Assembly: GCA_965230765.1 (NCBI GenBank)
Contig: CBDDLR010000002.1
Span: 744,001-808,000 of the forward strand
Length of the DNA stretch: 64,000 nt
From: Sunxiuqinia sp965230765
GTDB taxonomy: Bacteria; Bacteroidota; Bacteroidia; Bacteroidales; Prolixibacteraceae
Direction of reading: 5' to 3'
The notes below the pieces were generated by a model. That model was not told the DNA's origin and did no database searches. It was given only the letters and a program-made list of their open reading frames with translations. Below, one piece after another: positions 41,406 to 50,742 of this stretch; position 1 is the stretch's first letter, and each line of letters starts with the position of its first letter. The position numbers and the translations under genes are program-made.

Positions 41406-43766
41406 ATGGCTGCTTCTAACAAGAAAAAATTGACAAAGAGGAAAAAAAAGAACGCTGGTTCATTTTGGAAGAAATTTAGAAGTGCCCTGGTTAAGATTAC
41501 CATATTTTGGTTTTTGCTTTTTACCCTCTTTTTTATTTCGGTTTATCTCGGATTTCTAGGTTATGTTCCTAGCAGGTCGCAACTTGTTGAAATAAAAAAT
41601 CCACAAGGCTCTGAGGTTTTTTCTAAAGAAGGAAAGTTGTTGGGCAGGTATTACGTTGAAAACAGGAGCAATGTGAGCTTTGATGAAATATCCCCATATG
41701 TTGTAAATGCTCTTGTTGCTACAGAAGATGCCAGGTTTTATGAGCATCGTGGAATTGACGAAATTGCATTAATGCGTGTGCTTTTTAAAACCATCCTTCT
41801 TCAAAACAGAAGTTCAGGTGGAGGGAGTACCTTGAGCCAGCAAGTAGCAAAAAACTTATTTCCCCGAAATAATCTTTGGGTGTTTTCAATGCCGGTAAAT
41901 AAACTAAGGGAAGCCATTATTGCTTACAGGCTGGAGCGAATATATACGAAACAAGAAATTCTAACTTTATACTTGAACACTGTTCCTTTTGGTGAGAATA
42001 TATTTGGAATTGAAGTTGCAGCCGAACGCTTTTTCAGTAAATCGCCGGGCAAACTCACGTTGGATGAAGCGGCTGTTTTAATTGGCATGTTGAAGGCCAA
42101 TAATACCTACAATCCTCGAAAAAACCCAGAGAAATCGAAAGTCAGGCGAAATGTGGTGATTAACCAAATGGTGGCTAACAATTACCTCAGTGCCGATCAG
42201 GCTGAGTTTTACAAAACGAGGCCACTTCGGATCAAATACAGAAAAATCTCATACAACGAAGGCCCCGCTCCATATTTTATGGAAATGTTAAAGCCCGAAC
42301 TATTGGATTGGTGTGCAGCACACAAAAAAGAGAATGGCGATAATTACAATCTTTACACTGATGGCTTGAAAATTGAAACTACGATTAATTATGACTTTCA
42401 ATTTTATGCCCAACAATCGGTAAAGGAGTACATGAAAAATCTTCAAAGGGTTTTTGACCTCCATTGGAAAAGCAGGCAGCCCTGGTCTGGAAAACCGAAT
42501 ATTTTGAATCGGGCTGTAAAAAACTCAGAAAGTTACAAGAGCAAGAAAGCCAGAGGATTGACGCATGATCAGATCATGAATTCTTTTAACAGGAAAAAAG
42601 AAACTGAGATGTTTACCTGGGATGGAATTAAACGGCAGGAAGTAACGAGCCTTGATTCAATTAAGCATTATCTAAAGCTGTTGAATACTGGTTTTTTAGC
42701 TGTTGAGCCTTCAACAGGGGAACTGAAAGCCTGGGTTGGCGGAATTGATTTTAGGTTTTTCAAATATGATCATGTGCAGGCTGAAAGGCAATCTGGATCT
42801 ACTTTTAAGCCATTTGTGTATTTGTCTGCGATGGAAAATGGGCTAAGCCCGTTCGAATACTACCCGAATGAGAAGAAGGTATATAAAGACTATCAGGATT
42901 GGTCTCCACGAAACTCCCATGATAATTATGAAGGTTATTATAGTATGGAGGGAGCTCTTTCTGAGTCGTTGAACACTGTTGCTGTGGATGTGATGATGAA
43001 AACTGGAATTGACGAAACCATTGAAACAGCCAGGATATTGGGGATTGAAGCAGATCTTCCTGAGTATCCTTCATTAGCTCTTGGGGTTGCTTCAATTAGT
43101 TTAAAAGAGATGGTTTATGCGTATGCTACAATGCTAAACGGTGGTGTAAAAGTTAAGCCCCATTATCTTGTTTCAATTAAAAACAATAAAGGGGAGATTT
43201 TGAGCCAGTTTTTTCGCCCACCAGCCGAACCAACCATGCTTGATGCTGAAAATTGCAGAATGGTTACACATATGCTTCAATCGGTTGTGAAAGAAGGAAC
43301 AGGTGATGCAATAAAAACTGTTTACAAAATACCAGGGGAGTTTGCTGGGAAAACAGGAACTACCCAAGACAATTCAGATGGGTGGTTTATTGGAATGACA
43401 CCGGAAATAGTGGCTGGCTGCTGGGTTGGTGCAGATGATCCGGGTATTCACTTTAGAACAACAACGTACGGGCAGGGTGCATATATGGCTTTGCCGATTG
43501 TGGGGAAATTTTTCCACAAAATGTATTCCGATCCAAGATACCGAAAAATGAAATATGCGAGGTTTCAATCTCCATCACCAAAATATTTGGCTATGCTTAA
43601 TATTCCGCATTATAAAGATGAGATTGAAATTGAGCGTGAGAAAGGTATATTTGATCGGTTATTTGGTAAAAAAGATTCTGATTCGAAAGAAAAAAGAAGG
43701 AAGCGTCCTGAAAGAGGCAAAAAGGTTTGGGAAACAATTAAGGATATTTTCAAAAAGAAAAAATAG
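41406..43766 (+). CDS. mrcA: Penicillin-binding protein 1A, bifunctional transglycosylase/transpeptidase
   Basis: A 786-residue class A PBP that polymerises and cross-links peptidoglycan. A Lys-rich N-terminus precedes one membrane helix (about 30-52). The GT51 domain has ATEDARFYEHRGID with catalytic Glu107, then GGSTLSQQVAKNLF (about 138-151) and RLERIYTKQEILTLYLN. The transpeptidase domain has RQSGSTFKP (SxxK, near 462-470), the SLNT motif near 520 and KTGTTQDNSDGWFIG (near 648). A long basic tail (about 735-786) ends in KKK. It is the probable first gene before the ClC pair, 42 bp away. Confidence 0.96.
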   Translation: MAASNKKKLTKRKKKNAGSFWKKFRSALVKITIFWFLLFTLFFISVYLGFLGYVPSRSQLVEIKNPQGSEVFSKEGKLLGRYYVENRSNVSFDEISPYVVNALVATEDARFYEHRGIDEIALMRVLFKTILLQNRSSGGGSTLSQQVAKNLFPRNNLWVFSMPVNKLREAIIAYRLERIYTKQEILTLYLNTVPFGENIFGIEVAAERFFSKSPGKLTLDEAAVLIGMLKANNTYNPRKNPEKSKVRRNVVINQMVANNYLSADQAEFYKTRPLRIKYRKISYNEGPAPYFMEMLKPELLDWCAAHKKENGDNYNLYTDGLKIETTINYDFQFYAQQSVKEYMKNLQRVFDLHWKSRQPWSGKPNILNRAVKNSESYKSKKARGLTHDQIMNSFNRKKETEMFTWDGIKRQEVTSLDSIKHYLKLLNTGFLAVEPSTGELKAWVGGIDFRFFKYDHVQAERQSGSTFKPFVYLSAMENGLSPFEYYPNEKKVYKDYQDWSPRNSHDNYEGYYSMEGALSESLNTVAVDVMMKTGIDETIETARILGIEADLPEYPSLALGVASISLKEMVYAYATMLNGGVKVKPHYLVSIKNNKGEILSQFFRPPAEPTMLDAENCRMVTHMLQSVVKEGTGDAIKTVYKIPGEFAGKTGTTQDNSDGWFIGMTPEIVAGCWVGADDPGIHFRTTTYGQGAYMALPIVGKFFHKMYSDPRYRKMKYARFQSPSPKYLAMLNIPHYKDEIEIEREKGIFDRLFGKKDSDSKEKRRKRPERGKKVWETIKDIFKKKK

Positions 43767-43795
43767 TTTATTAAGCTTTGCTTTACCTCTTTTAT

Positions 43796-43803
43796 TATTT
43801 TTG
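43796..43803 (+). promoter_or_regulatory. Possible -7 box directly before the first ClC gene
   Basis: TATTTTTG (perfect TAnnTTTG) ends 5 bases before ATG 43809. If used, the mRNA would be nearly leaderless. A chance match in AT-rich sequence is possible. Confidence 0.35.
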
Positions 43804-43808
43804 CGTGG

Positions 43809-45587
43809 ATGACAAAAAAGACTCCATTTATTGTTCGATTTCATCGTTGGCGTTTACGAAGGTTGACCGAACGGCAGTTTATCATGATACTGAGTATCGC
43901 TATTGGAATTATTTCCGGTTTTGTGGCAACAGTCATTAAAAATGCAGTATGGCTAACGCAACGATTACTTAACCAGGTTGTTACAAAGGAAATCCACCAT
44001 TACATTTATTTTGTGCTTCCAATAATCGGAATCTTTGTCGCTTTTCTCATCGTCCGTTATTTGATTAAAAGTCCCGTAAGGCACGGTATACCGAATGTTT
44101 TACATAGTATTTCAAAACGCAGGGGGGAGTTGAGCCGTCACAATATGTTTTCATCAATTATTACCAGTGCATTTACTGTTGGATTTGGTGGTTCAGTTGG
44201 GCTTGAGGGACCTACGGTTGCTACCGGGACTTCTTACGGATCATGGCTTTCGAAAGTATTTAGACTAAGTTACAGAAACACCATATTGCTACTGGCTTGT
44301 GCTTGTGCAGGGGCAATGGCTGCAATTTTTAAGGCACCAATTGCCGCAATTGTATTCGCCATTGAAGTGATTATGATTGACCTGACAACTTTTTCTCTTG
44401 TTCCTTTATTATTGGCCTCGGCCTCTGCTGTAGTCACTTCATATTTGTTTATGGGCCAGGATGTACTTTACCCTTTTGAAGTAAAAAGTAAGTTTGTTAT
44501 TGGTGATTTGCCATTCTATATTCTCCTTGGAATTTTATCTGGGCTTTTATCAGCATATTTTGCCAAAATGTACATGTACATTGAAAAAGTGTTTGATAGC
44601 TTCAAAAGTAGCTGGGTACGCCTTATTGTAGGAGGATTGGGATTGGGAATTCTGGTGTTCTTCTTTCCTTCGCTATTTGGTGAAGGTTATGAGGCAATTA
44701 ATTCTTGTTTGGCAGGGAATGTTGATTATTTGTTTGAGACAAATCTCCTTGCCGGGCTTGAGGATCAGCTCTGGGCAGTATTGGTTCTTCTCCTTGCCAT
44801 TATCTTGTTTAAAGTAATTGCCACAGCCTTTACTTTTGGCGCTGGAGGTATTGGTGGAATTTTTGCCCCAACACTGTTTATGGGGGTTAATACCGGGATG
44901 TTTTTTGCACAGTTTGTAAATATGTTCGGTGCAAGGCAATTAAATACGCAAAACTTTGCCCTTATTGGCATGTCTGGTTTATTGGCAGGTGTGTTGCATG
45001 CACCTTTAACCGGAATATTCCTTATTGCTGATATTTCAGGTGGGTACAAACTGTTTGTACCACTAATGATTACAGCTACTTTTGCCTATTTAACGGTAAG
45101 GGTTTTTACACCTAATTCAATATATCACTTCCAGTTGGCACGCAGAAAAGAGTTAATGACACACGACAAGGATAAAAATGTGCTTCAGATGATGGAGGTT
45201 AGCAAGTTGGTTGAAACCGATTTTGAAGTCCTTCATCCAGAATCAACATTGCGGGATTTGACGGTTGCTATTTCAAAGGCGCATCGGAATCTTTTTCCAA
45301 TAGTTGATGCTGATGGGTATTTAAAAGGCATGGTAAAAATGGATGATGTGCGCCATATGATATTTGATCGTGAACTGTACGACAAAATTCATGTAAATGA
45401 AATTATGTACCACCCGGAACATTTCATTTCTACCGAAGACAGTATGGATGTTGTTGTAGAGAAGTTTGAACATAGTGGGCGTTACAACCTGGCAGTGATT
45501 GATCATGGTAAATATGTCGGGTTTATTTCCCGTGCAAAAGTATTCTCAATTTACCGAAAGACTGTTCGTCATTTTTCACACGATTAG
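43809..45587 (+). CDS. ClC-family chloride transport protein with CBS pair (first of tandem pair)
   Basis: A 592-residue ClC protein: about ten or more membrane segments (25-435) followed by two CBS domains (about 455-580). The external gating Glu is present in GGSVGLEGP (Glu133). The position equal to the internal proton Glu of E. coli ClC (E203) is Val187 (AIEVIMID), and GGIGGIFAPTLF carries the conserved GxFxP-like motif. In characterised ClCs a Val at that site goes with channel rather than Cl-/H+ antiport behaviour, so passive chloride conduction is plausible but not proven. The CBS pair may sense nucleotides. It is a tandem paralogue of the next gene, 3 bases away. Confidence 0.92.
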   Translation: MTKKTPFIVRFHRWRLRRLTERQFIMILSIAIGIISGFVATVIKNAVWLTQRLLNQVVTKEIHHYIYFVLPIIGIFVAFLIVRYLIKSPVRHGIPNVLHSISKRRGELSRHNMFSSIITSAFTVGFGGSVGLEGPTVATGTSYGSWLSKVFRLSYRNTILLLACACAGAMAAIFKAPIAAIVFAIEVIMIDLTTFSLVPLLLASASAVVTSYLFMGQDVLYPFEVKSKFVIGDLPFYILLGILSGLLSAYFAKMYMYIEKVFDSFKSSWVRLIVGGLGLGILVFFFPSLFGEGYEAINSCLAGNVDYLFETNLLAGLEDQLWAVLVLLLAIILFKVIATAFTFGAGGIGGIFAPTLFMGVNTGMFFAQFVNMFGARQLNTQNFALIGMSGLLAGVLHAPLTGIFLIADISGGYKLFVPLMITATFAYLTVRVFTPNSIYHFQLARRKELMTHDKDKNVLQMMEVSKLVETDFEVLHPESTLRDLTVAISKAHRNLFPIVDADGYLKGMVKMDDVRHMIFDRELYDKIHVNEIMYHPEHFISTEDSMDVVVEKFEHSGRYNLAVIDHGKYVGFISRAKVFSIYRKTVRHFSHD

Positions 45588-45590
45588 CAG

Positions 45591-47366
45591 ATGTCTAAAT
45601 TCAGTTACAGAAATAAGTTTGTTCCATTTACACATGAATTTCTTTCCAGTAGGAAAATCTATTGGCTGAGTCTTCTTGTGGGTATTGTTAGTGGAACAGC
45701 TGCACTTATTCTGAAAAACCTGATCCATTTTTTAGGTGAGAGCCTTGTCGGACATTTTAAAGAAACCAGTGAAAACTACCTTTATCTGGCATTTCCGCTT
45801 GTTGGGATAGTTATTACAGTGTTGATTTTAATGTATTTCATAAAAGATGATGTTGGGCATGGAGTGGCCAAAATACTTTATGCCATTTCCCGAAAAAAAG
45901 GGAAGATAAAAGCACATAATACGTTTTCTTCGGTAATTACCAGTACGTTCACCATTGGTTTTGGTGGTTCGGTTGGGGCGGAGGCACCTGTGGTTTTAAC
46001 CGGGGCATCTATTGGTTCAAACCTTGCAAGATATTTCAAGCTCGACCAAGCCGATGTGACCTTGATGATTGGCTGTGGGGCTGCCGGGGCAATTGCAGGA
46101 ATTTTTAAGGCACCGATTGCGGGCATTGTTTTTACCTTGGAGGTTCTGATGCTCGATCTGACTATGGCATCATTGATCCCGTTATTGATTTCTGGAATTA
46201 CTGCGGCAGTTATGGCATTCTTTTTTATGGGCGATGCCTTCCTTTTTGAGTTTAATGTGATAAACAAATTCAATTGGTATAACATCCCGTTTTATATTGT
46301 TCTCGGGGTCTTCGCAGGATTTGTTTCTTTTTATTTTACCAGGGTCACGATGTTCCTCGAAGGGGTAATTAAAAAGATTAAAAAACAATCGTCAAGAATA
46401 ATTATTTGTGGAACTGTGTTGGGCTTACTAATCTTTATATTTCCTCCTTTATGGGGGGAAGGGTATTCATCTATCAATATGATTTTTGATGGGAGAGGAG
46501 CCGATTTGTTGGATAAATCCCTGTTCTTCGATTTCAAGTCGAGCCAATTATTTATCCTTGCTTTTTTATCCATGCTTGTCATTTTTAAAGTTTTTGCCAT
46601 GTCGGCTACTACAGCAAGCGGTGGAGTAGGTGGAATTTTTGCACCTACACTTTTTGTTGGGGCTGTTAGCGGTTACTTGTTGGCATTGGCACTCAATGAA
46701 GCATTTGCATTAAATTTGCCATTAGATAATTTTTCATTGGCAGGAATGGCTGCGCTTATGGCTGGAGTGATGCATGCTCCACTACTGGGCATTTTTTTAA
46801 CAGCTGAAATAACAGGTGGTTATGAACTGGTGTTCCCATTAATCATTTCAGCCACATCAGCTTACCTGACGATTAGTGTGTTTGAACCACATTCAATTTA
46901 CACCAAACGCCTTGCACAACGAGGAGAATTGGTTACACATGATAAAGACAAGGCCGTATTGCAGTTTATGGAGCTGAAAGAGCTCATTGAGGCTGATTTC
47001 GAAATAATTGCCCCAAATGCCACTTTAGGAGACCTTACAAAGGCGATATCTCGCTCAAGAAGGGATTTGTACCCTGTCGTATTTGAAGATGGGAAACTGG
47101 CAGGAATGGTTAAAATGGATGATGTTCGCGGATTTATTTTTGAAGAAGAATTACACGATAGTGTTTTGGTGAAAGATTTGATGTACATGCCTCAGCATTT
47201 TATATCGCCTGAAGATTCCATGGCAGGTGTTGTAGAAAAGTTTGAAACAAGTGGGCGTTACAACCTGGCAGTTATTGATGAGGAAGGAAAATATATTGGT
47301 TTTATTTCCCGTGCAAAGGTTTTCTCCAACTATCGGTCAAAAGTGCGTCATTTCTCTGATGATTAA
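45591..47366 (+). CDS. ClC-family chloride transport protein with CBS pair (second of tandem pair)
   Basis: A 591-residue paralogue of the preceding protein, alike along its whole length: membrane part about 25-435, two CBS domains about 455-580, near-identical C-termini (GRYNLAVID, FISRAKVFS, VRHFS). The gating Glu is kept (Glu131) but its context is GAEAP instead of GxEGP. The proton-Glu position is again Val (Val185 in LEVLMLD). The two genes are 3 bp apart and surely co-expressed. As ClCs are homodimers, the pair could form a heterodimer. Confidence 0.92.
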   Translation: MSKFSYRNKFVPFTHEFLSSRKIYWLSLLVGIVSGTAALILKNLIHFLGESLVGHFKETSENYLYLAFPLVGIVITVLILMYFIKDDVGHGVAKILYAISRKKGKIKAHNTFSSVITSTFTIGFGGSVGAEAPVVLTGASIGSNLARYFKLDQADVTLMIGCGAAGAIAGIFKAPIAGIVFTLEVLMLDLTMASLIPLLISGITAAVMAFFFMGDAFLFEFNVINKFNWYNIPFYIVLGVFAGFVSFYFTRVTMFLEGVIKKIKKQSSRIIICGTVLGLLIFIFPPLWGEGYSSINMIFDGRGADLLDKSLFFDFKSSQLFILAFLSMLVIFKVFAMSATTASGGVGGIFAPTLFVGAVSGYLLALALNEAFALNLPLDNFSLAGMAALMAGVMHAPLLGIFLTAEITGGYELVFPLIISATSAYLTISVFEPHSIYTKRLAQRGELVTHDKDKAVLQFMELKELIEADFEIIAPNATLGDLTKAISRSRRDLYPVVFEDGKLAGMVKMDDVRGFIFEEELHDSVLVKDLMYMPQHFISPEDSMAGVVEKFETSGRYNLAVIDEEGKYIGFISRAKVFSNYRSKVRHFSDD

Positions 47367-47474
47367 GTAATTATAATTTTTCTATCTTTTATCTGTTTTT
47401 TTATTTAGTTCGCCGAATTTATGCTGTCGTTAATGTTGTTTGTGCTAATATTTGTGCCAACAAAATTTTTAGCC

Positions 47475-48032
47475 ATGAAAACAGCAGAAACAGCACAACA
47501 CGTATGTCCAGTTGAAAGAGCAAATGGACTCGATAATTCACTTAGAAAGCTTTTACAAAATCCTGAAAAAATAGTAGACCCTTACATTGAAGAAGGTTTT
47601 ACTGTAATTGATATTGGTTGCGGACCAGGTTTTTTCACTTTGCCAATGGCCAATATGGTTGGTAGTTCAGGTAAAGTAATCGCTTCTGATTTGCAGTCAG
47701 GAATGCTAAATATTGTTGATGGAAAAATTAAAAACACCGTATTGGAAGACAGGATTGTTTTACATCAATGTGGTGAAAACAAATTAGGTATTCAGGAAAG
47801 AGCCGATTTTATTTTAGCATTTTATATGGTTCATGAAGTTCCCGATCAAAAAGCTTTTCTCGCTGAACTTAAATCGCTGCTTAAGCAAGGTGGGACCGCT
47901 CTGATTGTAGAACCCAATTTTCATGTCAAAAAAAGAGCATTCAACGACATGGTTTATCTGGCTCACGAGTTGGGTTTTGAGATTCTTTACAGGCCAAGGG
48001 TTTTCTTTTCAAGAGCAGTTTTATTGTCGTAA
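47475..48032 (+). CDS. Class I SAM-dependent methyltransferase
   Basis: I choose ATG 47475 (MKTAETAQHVCPVERANG), giving 185 residues; an upstream ATG at 47421 adds an 18-residue hydrophobic segment, which would make it membrane-anchored and cannot be ruled out. The Rossmann-like core has motif I VIDIGCGPGFFTLP (about 45-58), the acidic SAM-ribose residue in VIASDLQSGML, and post-motif residues ADFILAFYMVHEVPD. It resembles UbiE-like methyltransferases found beside metal or arsenic genes, with no substrate assignable. Convergent with a small membrane protein gene 28 bp on. Confidence 0.85.
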   Translation: MKTAETAQHVCPVERANGLDNSLRKLLQNPEKIVDPYIEEGFTVIDIGCGPGFFTLPMANMVGSSGKVIASDLQSGMLNIVDGKIKNTVLEDRIVLHQCGENKLGIQERADFILAFYMVHEVPDQKAFLAELKSLLKQGGTALIVEPNFHVKKRAFNDMVYLAHELGFEILYRPRVFFSRAVLLS

Positions 48033-48060
48033 ATAGCTGTAATACATTTAGAAGTACAGT

Positions 48061-48453
48061 TTATTTCATCTTTTTGTAGAAGGATGTATAGATTAGGATA
48101 AACAAGGCAGTAAATATTGAATTGGTCGCTGAAAATGAATTTCTTCCTAACCACAAAAGCGGAAATAATAAAATTATTGTTTGTGACATCCCGTATATCC
48201 AAAAGCCTGATTTGCGCCACTTGATCATTTTTACTACTCCAAGTACAGAAAAAGTATAAAGCATGAGCAGGCATAAAAAGTAGAAGCGGGAAGTACCGTC
48301 TGTACTTATCGTGTTTGTGATATTTTTTATTGCTTCAATTGAAGTTGAGTAGAAAATTACTGCAAACAAATAGAATGCAATTGCAACAGTTCCTCCCAGT
48401 AAACTCAGAAATAGTGCAGCCGAAAATAGAAGAGGTTTATCTTTAAACGTCAT
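48061..48453 (-). CDS. Small membrane protein, function unknown
   Basis: A 130-residue protein with four hydrophobic segments (about 10-34, 56-76, 87-103, 110-124) and a short basic tail. No known family is recognised. It is convergent with the methyltransferase gene and divergent from glyA, with its own spacer. The composition is typical of uncharacterised Bacteroidota membrane proteins; no enzymatic motif is seen. Confidence 0.65.
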   Translation of the reverse strand: MTFKDKPLLFSAALFLSLLGGTVAIAFYLFAVIFYSTSIEAIKNITNTISTDGTSRFYFLCLLMLYTFSVLGVVKMIKWRKSGFWIYGMSQTIILLFPLLWLGRNSFSATNSIFTALFILIYTSFYKKMK

Positions 48454-48546
48454 TATTCAATATTGGTATTTGTTTTTATTCTCAGATTGTTTAAAAATAT
48501 GGGTTTTTTGTGACAAATATTGTTTTTCAAGGCTTTTAAAAAGTCG

Positions 48547-48554
48547 TACATTTG
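48547..48554 (+). promoter_or_regulatory. Promoter -7 box of glyA
   Basis: TACATTTG matches TAnnTTTG perfectly, 31 bases before the glyA ATG. Confidence 0.5.
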
Positions 48555-48585
48555 TGCATTCTTATAAAAACGTAAATCTATTGCA

Positions 48586-49866
48586 ATGAAGAGAGATCAA
48601 CTTGTATTTGAAATTATTGAAAAAGAACGCCAGCGCCAACTAAATGGTATTGAGCTTATTGCTTCTGAAAACTTTGTAAGCGAGCAGGTTATGGAGGCAA
48701 TGGGTTCTGTAATGACCAATAAATATGCAGAAGGCTATCCTGGTAAGCGATATTATGGAGGCTGTCAGTTTGTTGATATGACTGAGCAATTGGCAATTGA
48801 CCGTATCAAAGAGCTTTTTGGGGCGGCATATGCAAATGTTCAGGCTCATTCCGGGGCACAGGCCAATGCAGCAGTTCTTAGCGTAATTTTAAAGCCAGGA
48901 GATACATTTCTTGGACTTGATCTTTCGCACGGCGGACACCTTTCTCATGGATCACCGGTAAACTCTTCTGGAATATTATACAACCCAATAGCTTATCATG
49001 TGAAAGAAGAAACAGGCTTGGTTGACTATGATGAAATGGAGGCTCTGGCGATTGAACACAAGCCAAAATTAATTATTGGTGGTGCATCTGCTTATTCACG
49101 TGAATGGGATTACAAACGAATGCGTGAGATCTCGGATAAAGTTGGTGCTATGTTTATGGTGGACATGGCTCACCCCGCAGGGTTGATTGCAGCCGGATTG
49201 CTAGATAACCCTGTGAAATATGCTCATATTGTTACATCAACAACTCACAAAACTCTACGTGGGCCACGTGGTGGTATTATCTTAATGGGTGAAGATTTTG
49301 AAAACCCATTTGGGTACAAAACACCTAAAGGAGTGACCAAAATGATGTCTGCGGTGCTTGACTTTGCAGTATTTCCTGGTCAGCAAGGTGGACCTCTGGA
49401 ACACGTAATTGCATCTAAAGCCATTGCTTTTGGCGAAGCACTTGACCCATCTTATAAAGTATATCAATCACAGGTTCAAAAGAATGCAGCTGTAATGGCG
49501 CAAGCTTTTGTGGATAAGGGCTATAAGGTAATATCAGGAGGAACTGAGAATCACAGTATGTTGATTGATCTTCGAACTAAATTTCCTGAATTAACAGGTA
49601 AACTTGCTGAAAACACGTTGGTGAAAGCCGATATAACAATCAATAAAAACATGGTGCCGTTTGACACTCGTTCCCCTTTCTCTACATCAGGTTTGCGTGT
49701 AGGTACATCGGCAGTTACAACCCGTGGTTTAAAAGAAGAGCACATGCCACTAATTGTTGATTTTATTGATCAGGTTTTAGCTGATGTTGAAAATGAATCA
49801 GTGATTAAAAAGGTTTGCGGAGAAGTAAATGAAATGATGAAAGATTTGCCATTGTTTGCGTGGTAA
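48586..49866 (+). CDS. glyA: Serine hydroxymethyltransferase
   Basis: A 426-residue PLP enzyme converting serine and tetrahydrofolate to glycine and methylene-THF. Motifs: IELIASENFVSEQVMEAMGS (about 21-40), NKYAEGYPGKRYYGGC, the PLP-Lys motif VTSTTHKTLRGPRGG (near 216-230) and RSPFSTSGLRVGTSAVTTRG (near 366-385). Length is normal. A promoter box precedes it and a terminator follows 20 bases after the stop, so it is monocistronic. Confidence 0.98.
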   Translation: MKRDQLVFEIIEKERQRQLNGIELIASENFVSEQVMEAMGSVMTNKYAEGYPGKRYYGGCQFVDMTEQLAIDRIKELFGAAYANVQAHSGAQANAAVLSVILKPGDTFLGLDLSHGGHLSHGSPVNSSGILYNPIAYHVKEETGLVDYDEMEALAIEHKPKLIIGGASAYSREWDYKRMREISDKVGAMFMVDMAHPAGLIAAGLLDNPVKYAHIVTSTTHKTLRGPRGGIILMGEDFENPFGYKTPKGVTKMMSAVLDFAVFPGQQGGPLEHVIASKAIAFGEALDPSYKVYQSQVQKNAAVMAQAFVDKGYKVISGGTENHSMLIDLRTKFPELTGKLAENTLVKADITINKNMVPFDTRSPFSTSGLRVGTSAVTTRGLKEEHMPLIVDFIDQVLADVENESVIKKVCGEVNEMMKDLPLFAW

Positions 49867-49886
49867 ATATTAATTGAAGATATTTG

Positions 49887-49918
49887 AAAGGCATCCTTCT
49901 GTTGAGGATGCCTTTTTT
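49887..49918 (+). terminator. Terminator after glyA
   Basis: AAAGGCATCC (49887-49896) pairs perfectly with GGATGCCTTT (49906-49915), followed by T residues. It lies inside the upstream in-frame extension of the next gene, which is why the permease start is placed after it. Confidence 0.85.
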
Positions 49919-49936
49919 AGTTTAAAGACGTTTGCA

Positions 49937-50686
49937 ATGGAATGGTATTATTTGGCCTTGATCGCGGTTGGTATATTTGCTGGTTTTATTAATACGATGG
50001 CAGGAGGTGGGTCAACTTTGACACTTCCAATGCTGATGCTGCTGGGGCTTCCTGCAAATGTTGCCAATGGAACAAACCGGGTTGCTATTCTTCTGCAAAA
50101 TATAGTTGGCGTGAGCACTTTTAAACAGAAAAAAGTGCTTGATTTTAAAACAGACTATCGACTGGCCATTCCGGCAATTTTGGGGGCAATAATTGGTGCA
50201 TTAATAGCTGTAGACATCAATGAAGAATTGCTCAAGAAAATAATTACAGGCTTAATGATCCTGATGATCCTGATTATCGTTTTTAAGCCTGATGCATGGC
50301 TGAAAGAACAAGCAGGAAATATTTCTGCAAAACCTTCAATTCTTCAATATGGAGTTTTTTTTCTGATTGGGCTTTACGGTGGCTTTATTCAACTGGGTGT
50401 TGGATTCTTTTTGCTGGCCGGATTGGTAATGGGATGCGGATTCGATTTGGTAAAGGCAAATGCGATAAAAGTTTTTATTGTTTTAATTTATACCGCATTT
50501 GCACTGGGTATTTTCATTTACAATGACCAGGTAGATTGGATGAGTGGATTATTGCTTGCTATTGGCAATATGGCTGGAGCGTGGCTGGGGGTTCATTTTA
50601 CTGTAAAAGGTGGTGCAAAGTATGTGCGTTATGTACTGATCTTTGCGCTTTTGCTAGTGACAAGCAAACTTCTCGGTTTATTCTAA
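49937..50686 (+). CDS. TauE/SafE-family sulfite/anion exporter-like permease
   Basis: The ATG at 49937 (MEWYYLALIAVGIFAGFINTMAGGGSTLTLP) gives 249 residues and follows the glyA terminator; an upstream in-frame TTG would run through that hairpin and is rejected. Seven to eight membrane segments are predicted. The family signature AGFINTMAGGGSTLTLP is at 15-31, repeated as GGFIQLGVGFFLLAG near 155-169. The family exports sulfite, sulfonates or related anions; the substrate is unknown. It is convergent with the serine-hydrolase-like gene. Confidence 0.9.
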   Translation: MEWYYLALIAVGIFAGFINTMAGGGSTLTLPMLMLLGLPANVANGTNRVAILLQNIVGVSTFKQKKVLDFKTDYRLAIPAILGAIIGALIAVDINEELLKKIITGLMILMILIIVFKPDAWLKEQAGNISAKPSILQYGVFFLIGLYGGFIQLGVGFFLLAGLVMGCGFDLVKANAIKVFIVLIYTAFALGIFIYNDQVDWMSGLLLAIGNMAGAWLGVHFTVKGGAKYVRYVLIFALLLVTSKLLGLF

Positions 50687-50716
50687 AAAAAGATTCCACC
50701 CGTTATAAGTGGAATC
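50685..50716 (-). terminator. Terminator of the serine-hydrolase-like gene
   Basis: GATTCCAC/GTGGAATC arms (50692-50699, 50709-50716) are followed on the minus strand by seven T residues; the stop of the permease gene is adjacent. Confidence 0.7.
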
Positions 50717-50742
50717 CCTTTCAATTTTTATGTGTTGAATAC

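Noticed and set aside
43019..43095. Long minus-strand and alternative-frame ORFs inside the PBP1A, ClC, pckA and accC genes
   Set aside because: They are shadows of strongly conserved genes, with no homology or signals of their own.
49874..49936. Upstream in-frame extension of the TauE-like gene starting at TTG 49874
   Set aside because: It runs through the perfect hairpin terminator of glyA; the ATG at 49937 begins the conserved first membrane segment.
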